14,152 nucleotides of DNA from the NCBI GenBank assembly GCA_013824215.1, contig PNNM01000024.1, forward strand, positions 1 through 14,152, in the 5' to 3' direction. A program made the translations under genes and the position numbers. The notes under the pieces were generated by a model. That model saw only the letters and a program-made list of their open reading frames with translations. It was not told where the DNA came from and searched no databases. Shown here piece after piece: positions 6,812-13,650 of this stretch. Numbering within the stretch: position 1 is the first letter of the stretch; each line of letters begins with the position of its first letter. Source of the stretch: Coriobacteriaceae bacterium. Its GTDB lineage: Bacteria > Actinomycetota > Coriobacteriia > Anaerosomatales > D1FN1-002.

Positions 6812-7489
6812 ATGCCCGAGGACTCGGCCAAGACTCCGACACACCCGCCTCGCCCGCCTCGCCCGCGGATACTGCTCTTCTACGACTACGCTTGACCTTT
6901 CTGCTATGTCGACCAGTTCCGGTTCGAGCGCCTAGTCCGCGAACACGATGCCGAGCTCATCCCCATCCCCTTCGAGCTGCGGCCCGGCATGCCCGAGGAA
7001 GGCCTGTCCGCATCGAAGGCCGGTCTCGGGCACTCCCCGCGCGTCGAGGCGCACATCCTGCGGGTGGCCTCCGACGAAGGCGAGTCGATGCAGCTGCCCG
7101 ATCACATCCCGAAGACACACCTGGCCATCGTCATGGCGGAGGTGGCCCGCGATCTCGGTCCCGATGTGCACCGGCGGACGCACATGGCGCTCTTCCGGGC
7201 CTACTACGCCGACGGGCGGGACATCGGGTGCAAAGACGTCCTGCTCGGGATCGCCGAGAGCGTGGAGGGCCTGAACTCCGAGCAGATCGTCGCGGCGTGG
7301 CTCGAGGACACGATGGAGGAGCGCCTGCACGCCTTCCGGCACCTCGCCGGCCACATGGGTATCGACGCCACACCCGCCGCGCTCGTCTGCAACGAACTGC
7401 TCATCGGGACCCGCCCCTACGAGGTGCTCGAGCGCGCGATCGCCGAGTGTCTCGTCACGCATGAGACGGCCGAGGCCGCCGAGGCGTGA
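6812..7489 (+). CDS. DsbA-family thioredoxin-fold selenoprotein (UPFC active site, TGA as Sec)
   Basis: Reading through the in-frame TGA at 6893-6895 gives a 225-residue DsbA/FrnE-like thiol oxidoreductase. The N-terminal strand ILLFYDYA leads into U28-P29-F30-C31, replacing the usual CPFC active site; the family continues with CYVDQFRFERL, a PFELRPGMPEEG segment, a helical insertion, and the cis-proline loop DATPAALVCN (Pro188), then GTRPYEVLERAI. Coding similarity runs on both sides of the TGA in one frame, so the TGA replaces exactly the catalytic cysteine. ATG 6812 has AGGAG (6802-6806) overlapping the amrS stop, so the two genes are likely co-translated. There is no signal peptide; the N-terminus is proline-rich, so the protein is probably cytosolic. 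The fourth base after TGA is C, a weak stop context. The reaction is probably disulfide or seleno-redox exchange with an unknown partner. A nonsense mutation is the alternative, but is less likely. The selA/B/C/D genes are not in the window. Confidence 0.88.
6893..6945 (+). promoter_or_regulatory. Candidate bacterial SECIS element following the TGA codon
   Basis: Two alternative hairpins lie within the range known for bacterial SECIS elements. In the first, TCGACC (6909-6914) pairs with GGTTCGA (6921-6927) with one bulged T. Its 6-base loop AGTTCC has a G in second position (6916), 21 bases after TGA. In E. coli fdhF the loop G residues lie about 19-20 bases after the UGA. In the second, GTTCG (6922-6926) pairs with CGAAC (6940-6944) around a 13-base loop that also has G second. 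The two overlap and exclude each other. The first is the better positional match. Confidence 0.6.
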
Positions 7490-7501
7490 GGCCGCCTTGG
7501 C
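7478..7501 (+). terminator. Nine-pair hairpin over the selenoprotein stop codon
   Basis: GCCGAGGCG (7478-7486) pairs fully with CGCCTTGGC (7493-7501), with one G-T wobble, around a 6-base loop that contains the TGA stop. It could end the queT-to-selenoprotein transcript. No T-run follows, so a Rho-assisted or processing role is equally possible. Confidence 0.4.
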
Positions 7502-7540
7502 GAGGCGTGATGCGAAGCCGCACGCCCGGGCGCGAAACGG

Positions 7541-7546
7541 TAGAAT
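7541..7546 (+). promoter_or_regulatory. Possible -10 element (TAGAAT) for the glycosyltransferase gene
   Basis: TAGAAT stands out in a GC-rich gap of 111 bases and matches TATAAT at five of six positions. It lies 54 bases before the GTG start. No clear -35 box is present at 16-18 bases spacing. Confidence 0.45.
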
Positions 7547-7600
7547 GGTGCCCGCCGTGTCCGAGGGGTAGGACGTCTCGAGATGGAGTGAGCGCCGAAG

Positions 7601-8839
7601 GTGGTACCCACCGTCGTCATCCTTACGTTCTGGACCGGACGCCGTCCCCGCGTCGGCAAGCGCGTCCTCGACATCTACGACCACCCCACGCCGATCGACG
7701 GCGAGAGCACCCTCCCCGATTGCCTGCGCTCGCTGTCGCGCGCAGGCGGCATCGACCGCGTCGTCGTCATCTGCGCGGCCACGGACAGCTCGATCGAGCA
7801 CCGTGCCGAGGACCGCGTGCACGAGATCGCGGGGGACTTCCCCGACCTCGACGTCATGGTGTTCGGGAGCGCCGAGATGGGCTCGCTGCACCGCCGGCTC
7901 GAGCAGCTCGAGTTCGCCGACATGATCCCCGGCGTCACGCTGCACGGCTACGGCGCGGTGCGCAACGTCGGCCTCATCGTCGGCGCCGCCTTGGGATGCG
8001 AGTCGGTGGTGTTCGTCGACGACGACCAGCTCGTGGTGGACGAGGACTTCCTCGCGGTCGCGGCCGAGGGGCTCGGCATGTCCTACGAGGGCCGGCCGGT
8101 CCTGGCCAAGTCCGGCTACTACGTCGACGCCGACGGGCACTACCAGCAGCAGAAGGAACCGCACTGGTCGGACACGTTCTGGCACATCGCCGAGGCTTAT
8201 AATCAGGCACTCGCGCTGGTCGACGCACCCCCGCGCCTCCGCGTCTCGCCGGTGGCCTTCGGCGGATGCCTGGCGCTCCACCGCGACATGTACTGCAACG
8301 TCTCGTTCGACCCGTGGGTGGTCCGGGGCGAGGACACCGACTACGTCATCAACGCGCGCATGCACGGTGGCGACGTGTTCCTCGACGGGAAGTGGAAGGT
8401 GCTCCACCAGCCGCCCAAACCGCCGAGCAAGGCGCTCGTGCTGAGGCAGGAGGCCTACCGCTTCGTCTACGAGCACCGCAAGCTGGAGTTCGCGAAGTCG
8501 CAGGTCGACCTGCGGCAGGTCACTCCCGAGTCGATGGCGCCGTATCCGGGCGAGTTCCTCGGCGGCTCCGTCGGGTGGCGCGTGGCGGCCACGGCGCTGC
8601 TGCGGGCGCTCGCCGGTCAGGAGCGCAGCATGTACCTGAAGGTGGCGCGCGCCGCACTGCGGGACGCCCCCGAGTACGCTCGCAAGAACTGCGACAACTA
8701 CTTCGCCTTCCAGCGTCGCTGGCCGATCCTGATGGAGCGCATCTGGGAGGACGTGCCCTTGAAGACGCTCTTCACCGGCGAGCGTAGCGTGGACCGGACG
8801 GCGATCACAGGTCGCTTCCCGGCCATCCGCAACGACTGA
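7601..8839 (+). CDS. GT-A-fold glycosyltransferase-like protein (family 2 type)
   Basis: This 412-residue protein has the layout of a nucleotide-sugar glycosyltransferase with a GT-A fold. It shows an N-terminal strand VVILTFWTGRR, a strand-and-helix nucleotide region (RVVVICAATDSS), an acidic metal-binding motif FVDDDQ (Asp140-142), a candidate acceptor region around PVAFGGCLALHRD, and VRGEDTDYVI (Glu244, Asp245) in the place of the catalytic ED motif. No membrane helix is evident, so it is probably cytosolic or peripheral. The donor and acceptor sugars cannot be told. The start is GTG 7601, the only start codon after an in-frame stop at 7589-7591. Its best ribosome site is GGAG at 7585-7588 (12-base spacing). 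No other polysaccharide gene lies nearby, so it appears to be a single-gene unit with its own promoter. An alternative is a compatible-solute-type (glucosylglycerate- or mannosylglycerate-like) synthase, but the family is not clear to me. Confidence 0.78.
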   Translation: MVPTVVILTFWTGRRPRVGKRVLDIYDHPTPIDGESTLPDCLRSLSRAGGIDRVVVICAATDSSIEHRAEDRVHEIAGDFPDLDVMVFGSAEMGSLHRRLEQLEFADMIPGVTLHGYGAVRNVGLIVGAALGCESVVFVDDDQLVVDEDFLAVAAEGLGMSYEGRPVLAKSGYYVDADGHYQQQKEPHWSDTFWHIAEAYNQALALVDAPPRLRVSPVAFGGCLALHRDMYCNVSFDPWVVRGEDTDYVINARMHGGDVFLDGKWKVLHQPPKPPSKALVLRQEAYRFVYEHRKLEFAKSQVDLRQVTPESMAPYPGEFLGGSVGWRVAATALLRALAGQERSMYLKVARAALRDAPEYARKNCDNYFAFQRRWPILMERIWEDVPLKTLFTGERSVDRTAITGRFPAIRND

Positions 8840-8849
8840 GGCGCGCGGC

Positions 8850-9620
8850 GTGTCGGGCCTGCCGGCGGTCCTTGTCGGGCTCGTCTCGGGCGTGCTCTCG
8901 GGCATGTTCGGCATCGGTGGCGGGCTGGTCACCACCCCGTCGATCCGCCTGGTACTCGGCTACCCCGCGCTCGTCGCGGTCGGCACGCCGCTCGTCGCGA
9001 TCGTGCCCACGGCCGTGGCCGGCGCGGCCACCTACGCGCGCGCGGGCCTCGCGGACGTGCGCCGCGGCCTTGCGATCGGAGCCTGGGGCATCCCGGCTTC
9101 CGTGGCCGGCGCCGCGCTGACCCGCCTGACGGGCGGCGGTCCGGTCATGCTCGCGACGGCGGCCCTCATCCTCTACGTCTCGGGCGAGATGCTCGTGCGC
9201 CCGCTCCGCGGACAGGCTGCGGGAAGCGGTGTCGCGAAGCCCGCCGAGGAGGACCGCCGCGGGGCGTGGATCATCGGCCTGGTGGCCGGGGCGTACTCGG
9301 GCTTCCTCGGCCTCGGCGGCGGCTTCGTGATCGTGCCGCTCCTGCTGCGGCGTGGGGTGCCTATGAAGTGCGCGATCGGGACGAGCCTGGTGGGGATCTC
9401 GCTGCTGGCGGTCCCCGGTATCATCGTCCATTCCCTGCTGGGGCATGTCGACTGGACGCTCGGGGCGGCACTGGCACTCGGTTCGGTCCCGGGCGCGCTG
9501 GTCGGCGCCCGCGTGACGCGCGCGGTCTCCGAGTCCTGGGTGCGCGTCGGTTTCGCACTCCTGCTCGGCGCCACCGGCGCGTGGCTCGCGATCGGCGAGT
9601 TCGCGGGGTTCCTGCGGTGA
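8850..9620 (+). CDS. TSUP family membrane permease (TauE/SafE type)
   Basis: This 256-residue, very hydrophobic protein matches the TauE/SafE (TSUP) family, which moves organosulfur compounds, sulfite or related anions across the membrane. The two internal repeats are visible: GMFGIGGGLVTTP with AVGTPLVAIVP in the first half, and GFLGLGGGFVIVP with AIGTSLVGIS in the second. About seven to eight membrane helices are expected. A charged, hydrophilic loop around residues 120-138 separates the halves. GTG 8850 has TGAGG at 8837-8841, 8 bases upstream, and begins 10 bases after the glycosyltransferase stop. It is the first gene of a run of overlapping genes ending at 12950. The substrate is unknown; the family annotation alone does not fix it. 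Confidence 0.9.
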   Translation: MSGLPAVLVGLVSGVLSGMFGIGGGLVTTPSIRLVLGYPALVAVGTPLVAIVPTAVAGAATYARAGLADVRRGLAIGAWGIPASVAGAALTRLTGGGPVMLATAALILYVSGEMLVRPLRGQAAGSGVAKPAEEDRRGAWIIGLVAGAYSGFLGLGGGFVIVPLLLRRGVPMKCAIGTSLVGISLLAVPGIIVHSLLGHVDWTLGAALALGSVPGALVGARVTRAVSESWVRVGFALLLGATGAWLAIGEFAGFLR

Positions 9621-10438
9621 AGGCGAGCCTGAGGCGTGCCGGCCCGGCCGACCTTGCCGCCGTGTGGCCCGCGGTCTCGGCGGCGCGTCTCTTCGCGACC
9701 CCGTACGACCTCGAGTACTTCGCGAGGGTGGTGCCTTGGGGGGTGCAGGTCACGCCCGGAGGCGAAGCGGTCGTCCTGGAGCGCTGGCGCGAGCATCTCG
9801 ACATCCTCGCCATGCGGGGCGTGTGGTGCGCCGAGCGCCGGGTGCCGGCGATCGTCGGCCAGGTGCGGGCGATCGCGGCGGACCTCGGCTTCGGCCGTGT
9901 GCTGTCGCCGCTCGTGAGCGAGGGCGCCGCCGAGGCGTACCGTCGGGCGGGCATGATGCGGGTGGAGCGCATCGTGAGCCTGCGGTTGGACGGTCCGCCG
10001 CGGGACGTGCGGAGCGTGGCACCACCACCCGGGGTCGTCCTCGCCGAGGGGGGACGCGATGACCTGGACGCCCTGCTGGGCGCCGACGAGGAGTGCTTCG
10101 ACGGGTTCTGGCACTACGACCGCGCATCCCTGGAGCGCTACCTCTCGGTGGAGCGCGCCGGTCTCGCCCTGAGGGAAGGGCAGGTCATCGGCTATACTCT
10201 GTGCACCGTGCACGCGGGTGTCGGCACGCTCGGCAGACTGGCTGTGGTCCCGGGCGAGCGCGGCCGCGGAGTCGGTTCGGCGCTGCTGTCCGACGCGCTG
10301 GCTCACATGGGGCGCGAAGGCGCGACCTCCGTGTCGCTGTGCACGCAGGAGAGCAACGACGGGTCGCGCCGCATGTACGCTCGCGCCGGCATGCGTGAGT
10401 CGCCGGCACGGGTGGTGTTCCTGGCGGTGCGTGCGTGA
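9617..10438 (+). CDS. GNAT-family acyltransferase, probably tandem GNAT fold
   Basis: This 273-residue protein has a clear C-terminal GNAT domain that would transfer an acyl group from acyl-CoA. It shows the motif A strand GTLGRLAVVP and the CoA-binding loop RGRGVG (215-220), followed by the motif B pattern ESNDGSRRMYARAGM. The N-terminal half ends in a similar SEGAAEAYRRAGM pattern followed by a strand, so it looks like a second, degenerate GNAT fold without a visible CoA loop. The start is GTG 9617, whose last bases overlap the TGA of the permease gene (GTGA), so translation is coupled. Its own stop overlaps the start of the LytS-like kinase gene in the same way. The substrate is unknown: amines, protein N-termini and small metabolites are all possible. 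Confidence 0.87.
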   Translation: MKASLRRAGPADLAAVWPAVSAARLFATPYDLEYFARVVPWGVQVTPGGEAVVLERWREHLDILAMRGVWCAERRVPAIVGQVRAIAADLGFGRVLSPLVSEGAAEAYRRAGMMRVERIVSLRLDGPPRDVRSVAPPPGVVLAEGGRDDLDALLGADEECFDGFWHYDRASLERYLSVERAGLALREGQVIGYTLCTVHAGVGTLGRLAVVPGERGRGVGSALLSDALAHMGREGATSVSLCTQESNDGSRRMYARAGMRESPARVVFLAVRA

Positions 10439-11766
10439 GTGAGGCGGCGACAAGGCGCGTGGATCACCTCGGCGGCAAGTTCTTCCTCGGCAGGTCGATC
10501 CTGATCGACGTGCTGCTGCTCGTGACGGTCACCTCCGTCGCGAGCGTGGCGTCGGTCGCGCTGATCGCCCCGGTCCCCCGCTACGTGTTCGTCGCGGCGG
10601 TGATCGGCCTGACGCTCATCGCGGTCACCTCGCTCGTCGCCCGGCTCATCACGCGACCCGACCGGTTGCGCGCCAAGCAGTCCCACGAGACGCTGGAGAT
10701 CGCGAACCGGTCCTTGGCGCACCTTCGCCGCGGCCTGGACGGGGGGACCGCCGACGCCGTCTGCCGCCTGGTGCTCGAGGAGACCGATTCGGTCGCCGCG
10801 GTGGCCATCACCGACACCGAGCGCATCTTGGGATTCGCCGGTGTGGGCGAGGGCCACCACACGACCGGCGGCCCGATCCGTACGCGTGCGACGCGCGACG
10901 CGATCGAGCACAACGAGAGCCGCGTGCTGGAGTCCGAGGACGAGATCGGGTGCGATCGCGGCGACTGCCCGCTCCGCGCGGCCATCGTGGTGCCGCTGCG
11001 GACCCGCGGCCGTCCGGTGGGCACGCTGAAGTTCTACTACACCTCTCCGGGCCAGCTCAACGAGACACAGGTCACGATGGTGGAGGGTCTCGGCGAACTG
11101 CTCTCCACGCAGCTCGAGCTCTCCGAGCTGGACCGGCAGACCGAGCTGGCCTGCCGGATGGAGCTGCAGGCCCTCCAGGCACAGATCAACCCGCACTTCC
11201 TCTTCAACACCATCAACACGATCGCGTCGCTGGTCCGCACGGATCCCGACGAGGCGCGGCACCTGCTCCGCGAGTTCGCGACGTTCTACCGCAGGACGCT
11301 CGAGAGCGGGGAGGCTCTCATCCCGCTCGAGCGCGAGATCGAGTACGTGCGGTCCTACCTGACCTTCGAGCGAGCGCGTTTCTCCGACCGTATCGTCGTG
11401 GAGGAGCGCCTGCAGCCGGCGGCGATGGCCGTGGAGGTGCCGGCGTTCGTCGTCCAGCCGCTCGTCGAGAACGCCGTCCAGCACGGCATGCGTCCCCGCG
11501 GGTCCCTGCACATCGGCCTCGAGGCCGAAGTCCTCGCGGGGCACCTGTACGTACGCGTGCGCGACGACGGGCTCGGGATCGCGGCCGAGGACCTCCCGCG
11601 CATCCTCGAGCCGGGCTTCGGCAAAGGGCTAGGCATCGCGCTGCGGAACGTGGACGATAGACTGAAAGGGCACTTCGGCCCCGGCTCGGGGCTGTCCGTG
11701 ACCAGCGAGGAGGGCGAGGGCGCCACGGTGACCCTCTCGATCGCTCTCGAAGGGGAATGCGCGTAG
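10435..11766 (+). CDS. LytS-like sensor histidine kinase with GAF domain
   Basis: This 443-residue protein is a sensor kinase of the LytS/YehU class. Two membrane helices (about residues 19-43 and 48-70) are followed by a GAF-like domain (about 85-225), then the family His_kinase region QINPHFLFNTI (His254) and an HATPase with N-box PLVENAVQHG, a DDGLGI box and GKGLGIALRNVDDRL. It lacks the long five-helix LYT sensor domain of typical LytS, so it has a different input. A cysteine pair in the GAF domain (GCDRGDCP) could be a sensing site. GTG 10435 overlaps the GNAT stop (GTGA). The partner regulator gene begins directly after the stop codon, so the two form a matched pair. The signal is unknown. 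Confidence 0.93.
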   Translation: MSEAATRRVDHLGGKFFLGRSILIDVLLLVTVTSVASVASVALIAPVPRYVFVAAVIGLTLIAVTSLVARLITRPDRLRAKQSHETLEIANRSLAHLRRGLDGGTADAVCRLVLEETDSVAAVAITDTERILGFAGVGEGHHTTGGPIRTRATRDAIEHNESRVLESEDEIGCDRGDCPLRAAIVVPLRTRGRPVGTLKFYYTSPGQLNETQVTMVEGLGELLSTQLELSELDRQTELACRMELQALQAQINPHFLFNTINTIASLVRTDPDEARHLLREFATFYRRTLESGEALIPLEREIEYVRSYLTFERARFSDRIVVEERLQPAAMAVEVPAFVVQPLVENAVQHGMRPRGSLHIGLEAEVLAGHLYVRVRDDGLGIAAEDLPRILEPGFGKGLGIALRNVDDRLKGHFGPGSGLSVTSEEGEGATVTLSIALEGECA

Positions 11767-12480
11767 GTGACACTCAAGGCGCTCATAGTCGATGACGAGG
11801 TCCACGCGCGCTCGGAGCTCCGCTACCTGCTGGGCGAGGCGGGCGGCGTCGAGGTCGTGGGCGAGGCGTCCGACGCCGTCGAGGCGCTGCAGCTCATCAA
11901 GGCCATCCCCTACGACGTCGTGTTCCTCGACGTCGACATGCCGGGCCTGTCCGGCGTCCAGCTCGCCGAGGTCCTCGCGACGCTGGACCGGCAGCCGGCG
12001 ATCGTGTTCGTCACGGCCTACGGCGAGCACGCCGTGAAGGCCTTCGAGGTCGCGGCCGCCGACTACCTGGTCAAGCCGGTGGAGGTCCCGAGGCTGCAGC
12101 AGGCGATCGAACGCCTGACGCCCGCGGAGCCCGGCGGTCAGGCTCGCGTCGACCGGATACCCGTGGAGAAGGCCGGCAGGAAGCTGCTGCTCGATGTCGG
12201 CGACATCCTCTACATCATGGCCAAGGACGACTACTCGTACCTTCACACCGCGTCAGAGCGGTACCTGTCGACGCTGTCGCTCGCGCAACTCGAGGGCCGG
12301 CTCGAGCGCCGCGGTTTCTACCGGGTCCACCGCCGCTTCCTCGTCAACCTCTCCGAGGTCAAGGAGGTGGTGCCGATGTACGGCGGCACGCTCCTGCTGA
12401 CTCTCAAGGATCCCTCGGCCACGCAGGTGCCGGTCTCCAGGAGACGGGTGCCCTCGCTCAAGAAGGCGCTCGGGCTGTGA
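11767..12480 (+). CDS. LytTR-type response regulator
   Basis: This 237-residue regulator is the partner of the adjacent LytS-like kinase. Residues 1-118 are a receiver domain: VDDE near the start, the phospho-acceptor Asp55 in FLDVDMPG, the switch threonine in FVTAYGE and the lysine in YLVKPVE. Residues about 131-235 are a LytTR DNA-binding domain, with KLLLDVGDILYI, RGFYRVHRRFLVNLSEV and the closing VPVSRRRVPSLKKAL. GTG 11767 immediately follows the kinase stop codon, and AGGGGA at 11751-11756 lies 10 bases upstream. Its stop overlaps the GTG of the phosphoesterase gene (GTGA). Known LytTR regulators bind direct repeats in promoters; no clear target repeat was found in this window. Confidence 0.95.
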   Translation: MTLKALIVDDEVHARSELRYLLGEAGGVEVVGEASDAVEALQLIKAIPYDVVFLDVDMPGLSGVQLAEVLATLDRQPAIVFVTAYGEHAVKAFEVAAADYLVKPVEVPRLQQAIERLTPAEPGGQARVDRIPVEKAGRKLLLDVGDILYIMAKDDYSYLHTASERYLSTLSLAQLEGRLERRGFYRVHRRFLVNLSEVKEVVPMYGGTLLLTLKDPSATQVPVSRRRVPSLKKALGL

Positions 12481-12950
12481 CGGCCCCGGGCGACGGAAGC
12501 CGCCTGCGCATCGGCGTCGTCTCGGACACGCACGGTCTCCTGCCACCCGCGGCGCTCGCCGCGTTCGAGGGCGTGGATCTCGTGCTGCACGCGGGTGACG
12601 TCGGTGAGGAGTCCGTGATCGAGGAGCTCTCCGCGGTAGCGCCGGTCACGGCTGTGGCCGGGAACATGGACTGCGCCCCGCTCGCACACGCGCTCCCCGC
12701 CGCGGCGACAGTGGACATCGGTGTCTGCAGGGCGCTCGTCGTCCATCAGCGCGGGCACGCGCCGCGGCCTCTCCCGGACGGCGTGCGGCTCGTCGTGACC
12801 GGACACACGCACCGGGCGGTGGTGCGGGAGTCGGACGGCGTGCTCTTCGTGAACCCCGGTTCGGTCTCCCGGCCGTCCGGCGGGCCCGGGACGGTCGCCC
12901 TCGTCGATGTGACGGACGGCCGCCTCTCGGCGCGCATCGTGGAGCTGTAG
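12477..12950 (+). CDS. YfcE/MJ0936-family metallophosphoesterase
   Basis: This 157-residue protein matches the small calcineurin-like phosphoesterase family of YfcE and MJ0936. Metal-binding motifs are in the expected order: SDTHG (Asp17, His19), HAGDVG (Asp41), AGNMD (Asn63), VVHQRGH and GHTH (His110, His112). Family members hydrolyse phosphodiesters or phosphomonoesters in vitro; the physiological substrate is not known. The length is normal. GTG 12477 overlaps the regulator stop (GTGA), so it is translationally coupled and probably the last gene of the run starting at 8850. A hairpin follows at 13045-13062. Confidence 0.92.
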   Translation: MTAPGDGSRLRIGVVSDTHGLLPPAALAAFEGVDLVLHAGDVGEESVIEELSAVAPVTAVAGNMDCAPLAHALPAAATVDIGVCRALVVHQRGHAPRPLPDGVRLVVTGHTHRAVVRESDGVLFVNPGSVSRPSGGPGTVALVDVTDGRLSARIVEL

Positions 12951-13044
12951 GCGACCGCTCGCCACGCTCCTTCGGCCGTTCGCCGCGGCTGGCTCTCCGC
13001 AGCCTTCCCGTCGGCCGCTCAGAATCTCCCACTCACCGAGCATG

Positions 13045-13062
13045 ACCGCCGTACGCGGCGGT
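13045..13062 (+). terminator. Hairpin with TACG tetraloop between phosphoesterase and universal stress genes
   Basis: ACCGCCG (13045-13051) pairs perfectly with CGGCGGT (13056-13062) around TACG, giving a compact 7-pair hairpin. It lies in the 199-base gap after the phosphoesterase gene and probably ends the upstream run. Only TT follows, so termination strength is uncertain. A weaker hairpin GGCTG/CAGCC lies at 12987-13004. The rest of the gap holds a possible -35 box TTGACC (13082-13087) without a convincing -10 partner. Confidence 0.4.
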
Positions 13063-13149
13063 TCCATCGCCTGACGCCCCGTTGACCCCGAGACTTACCA
13101 CTTGGAAGACCATCTCGTCCGAACTTCCTGGGAAAGGGAGGTGAACCGA

Positions 13150-13641
13150 ATGAAGGTCTGCATCAAGGGCGCCGCCGAGGAGATCAAACTCGGCGACATC
13201 CAGGAGGTCTGCCACGACATCGGCAAGATCCTCGTGCCGACCGACGGTTCCGAGCCGGCGGTAGCCGCCACGGAGTACGCGGTCATTCTTGCGAAGACGT
13301 TCGACGCGAAGCTCAAGGCGATCTTCGTCGACACCGGCATGGAGGCGCTCCAGTTGCCGGAGGAGATCGAAACCGAGGACGTCTACGAGGGCATCCATCA
13401 CTCGATCAAGGGCCTCGCAGTGGCCAAGACGATGTGCGAGCGCAACGGCGTCGAGTGCGAGATCGAGATCGTGCAGGGCGGCGTGGCCAAGCGCATCATC
13501 CACACGGCCGAGGAGTGGGGCGCCGACATGATCGTGGTCGGCGACACGGGCCGCACCGGCCTCAAGCGCATCGCTCTCGGTTCGGTGGCCGAGGCGGTCG
13601 TCAAGGCATCCGAGGTCCCTGTCATGGTCGTCAAGAGCTAG
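13150..13641 (+). CDS. Universal stress protein (UspA family), ATP-binding type
   Basis: This 163-residue cytosolic protein belongs to the UspA family. The first conserved strand KILVPTDGS starts only at about residue 26. The C-terminal nucleotide motif G-2x-G-9x-GS is intact (GDTGRTGLKRIALGS), so it should bind ATP. A 24-25-residue N-terminal extension precedes the usual start and contains Cys4 and Cys21. ATG 13150 is chosen because AAGGGAGG ends about 8 bases upstream. GTG 13141 and TTG 13102 are in frame, but the ribosome site overlaps or follows them. The gene precedes the DUF485 and symporter genes by 82 bases. Stress proteins are often placed beside transporters, and a regulatory role for the transporter is plausible but unproven. 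Confidence 0.92.
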   Translation: MKVCIKGAAEEIKLGDIQEVCHDIGKILVPTDGSEPAVAATEYAVILAKTFDAKLKAIFVDTGMEALQLPEEIETEDVYEGIHHSIKGLAVAKTMCERNGVECEIEIVQGGVAKRIIHTAEEWGADMIVVGDTGRTGLKRIALGSVAEAVVKASEVPVMVVKS

Positions 13642-13650
13642 CGAGCCTTC

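Noticed and set aside
6846..6866. Short tandem repeat of CCTCGCCCG near the selenoprotein start
   Set aside because: It encodes a Pro-Arg repeat in the N-terminus and is too short to count as a repeat element.
6893..6895. TGA as a nonsense mutation or sequencing error making a pseudogene
   Set aside because: Not excluded, but the stop replaces exactly the first catalytic cysteine, the frame is intact on both sides, and hairpins follow at SECIS distance. Chance placement is unlikely.
6893..6895. Genome-wide TGA reassignment (for example to Gly or Trp)
   Set aside because: Several genes in the window end in TGA at sensible family lengths, and no other recognised gene has an in-frame TGA.
8198..8203. 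Perfect TATAAT inside the glycosyltransferase gene
   Set aside because: It encodes Tyr-Asn in a conserved-looking stretch, and no -35 box or downstream start site fits. Probably coincidence, although its AT-rich codons are unusual here.
6932..8935. Minus-strand open frame of 667 codons spanning the selenoprotein and glycosyltransferase genes
   Set aside because: It crosses several + strand features and an intergenic promoter-like site, with no recognised domain in translation.
10193..10198. TATACT inside the GNAT gene as a promoter for the LytS/LytTR pair
   Set aside because: It is in coding sequence without a -35 partner, and the kinase gene is translationally coupled to the GNAT gene.
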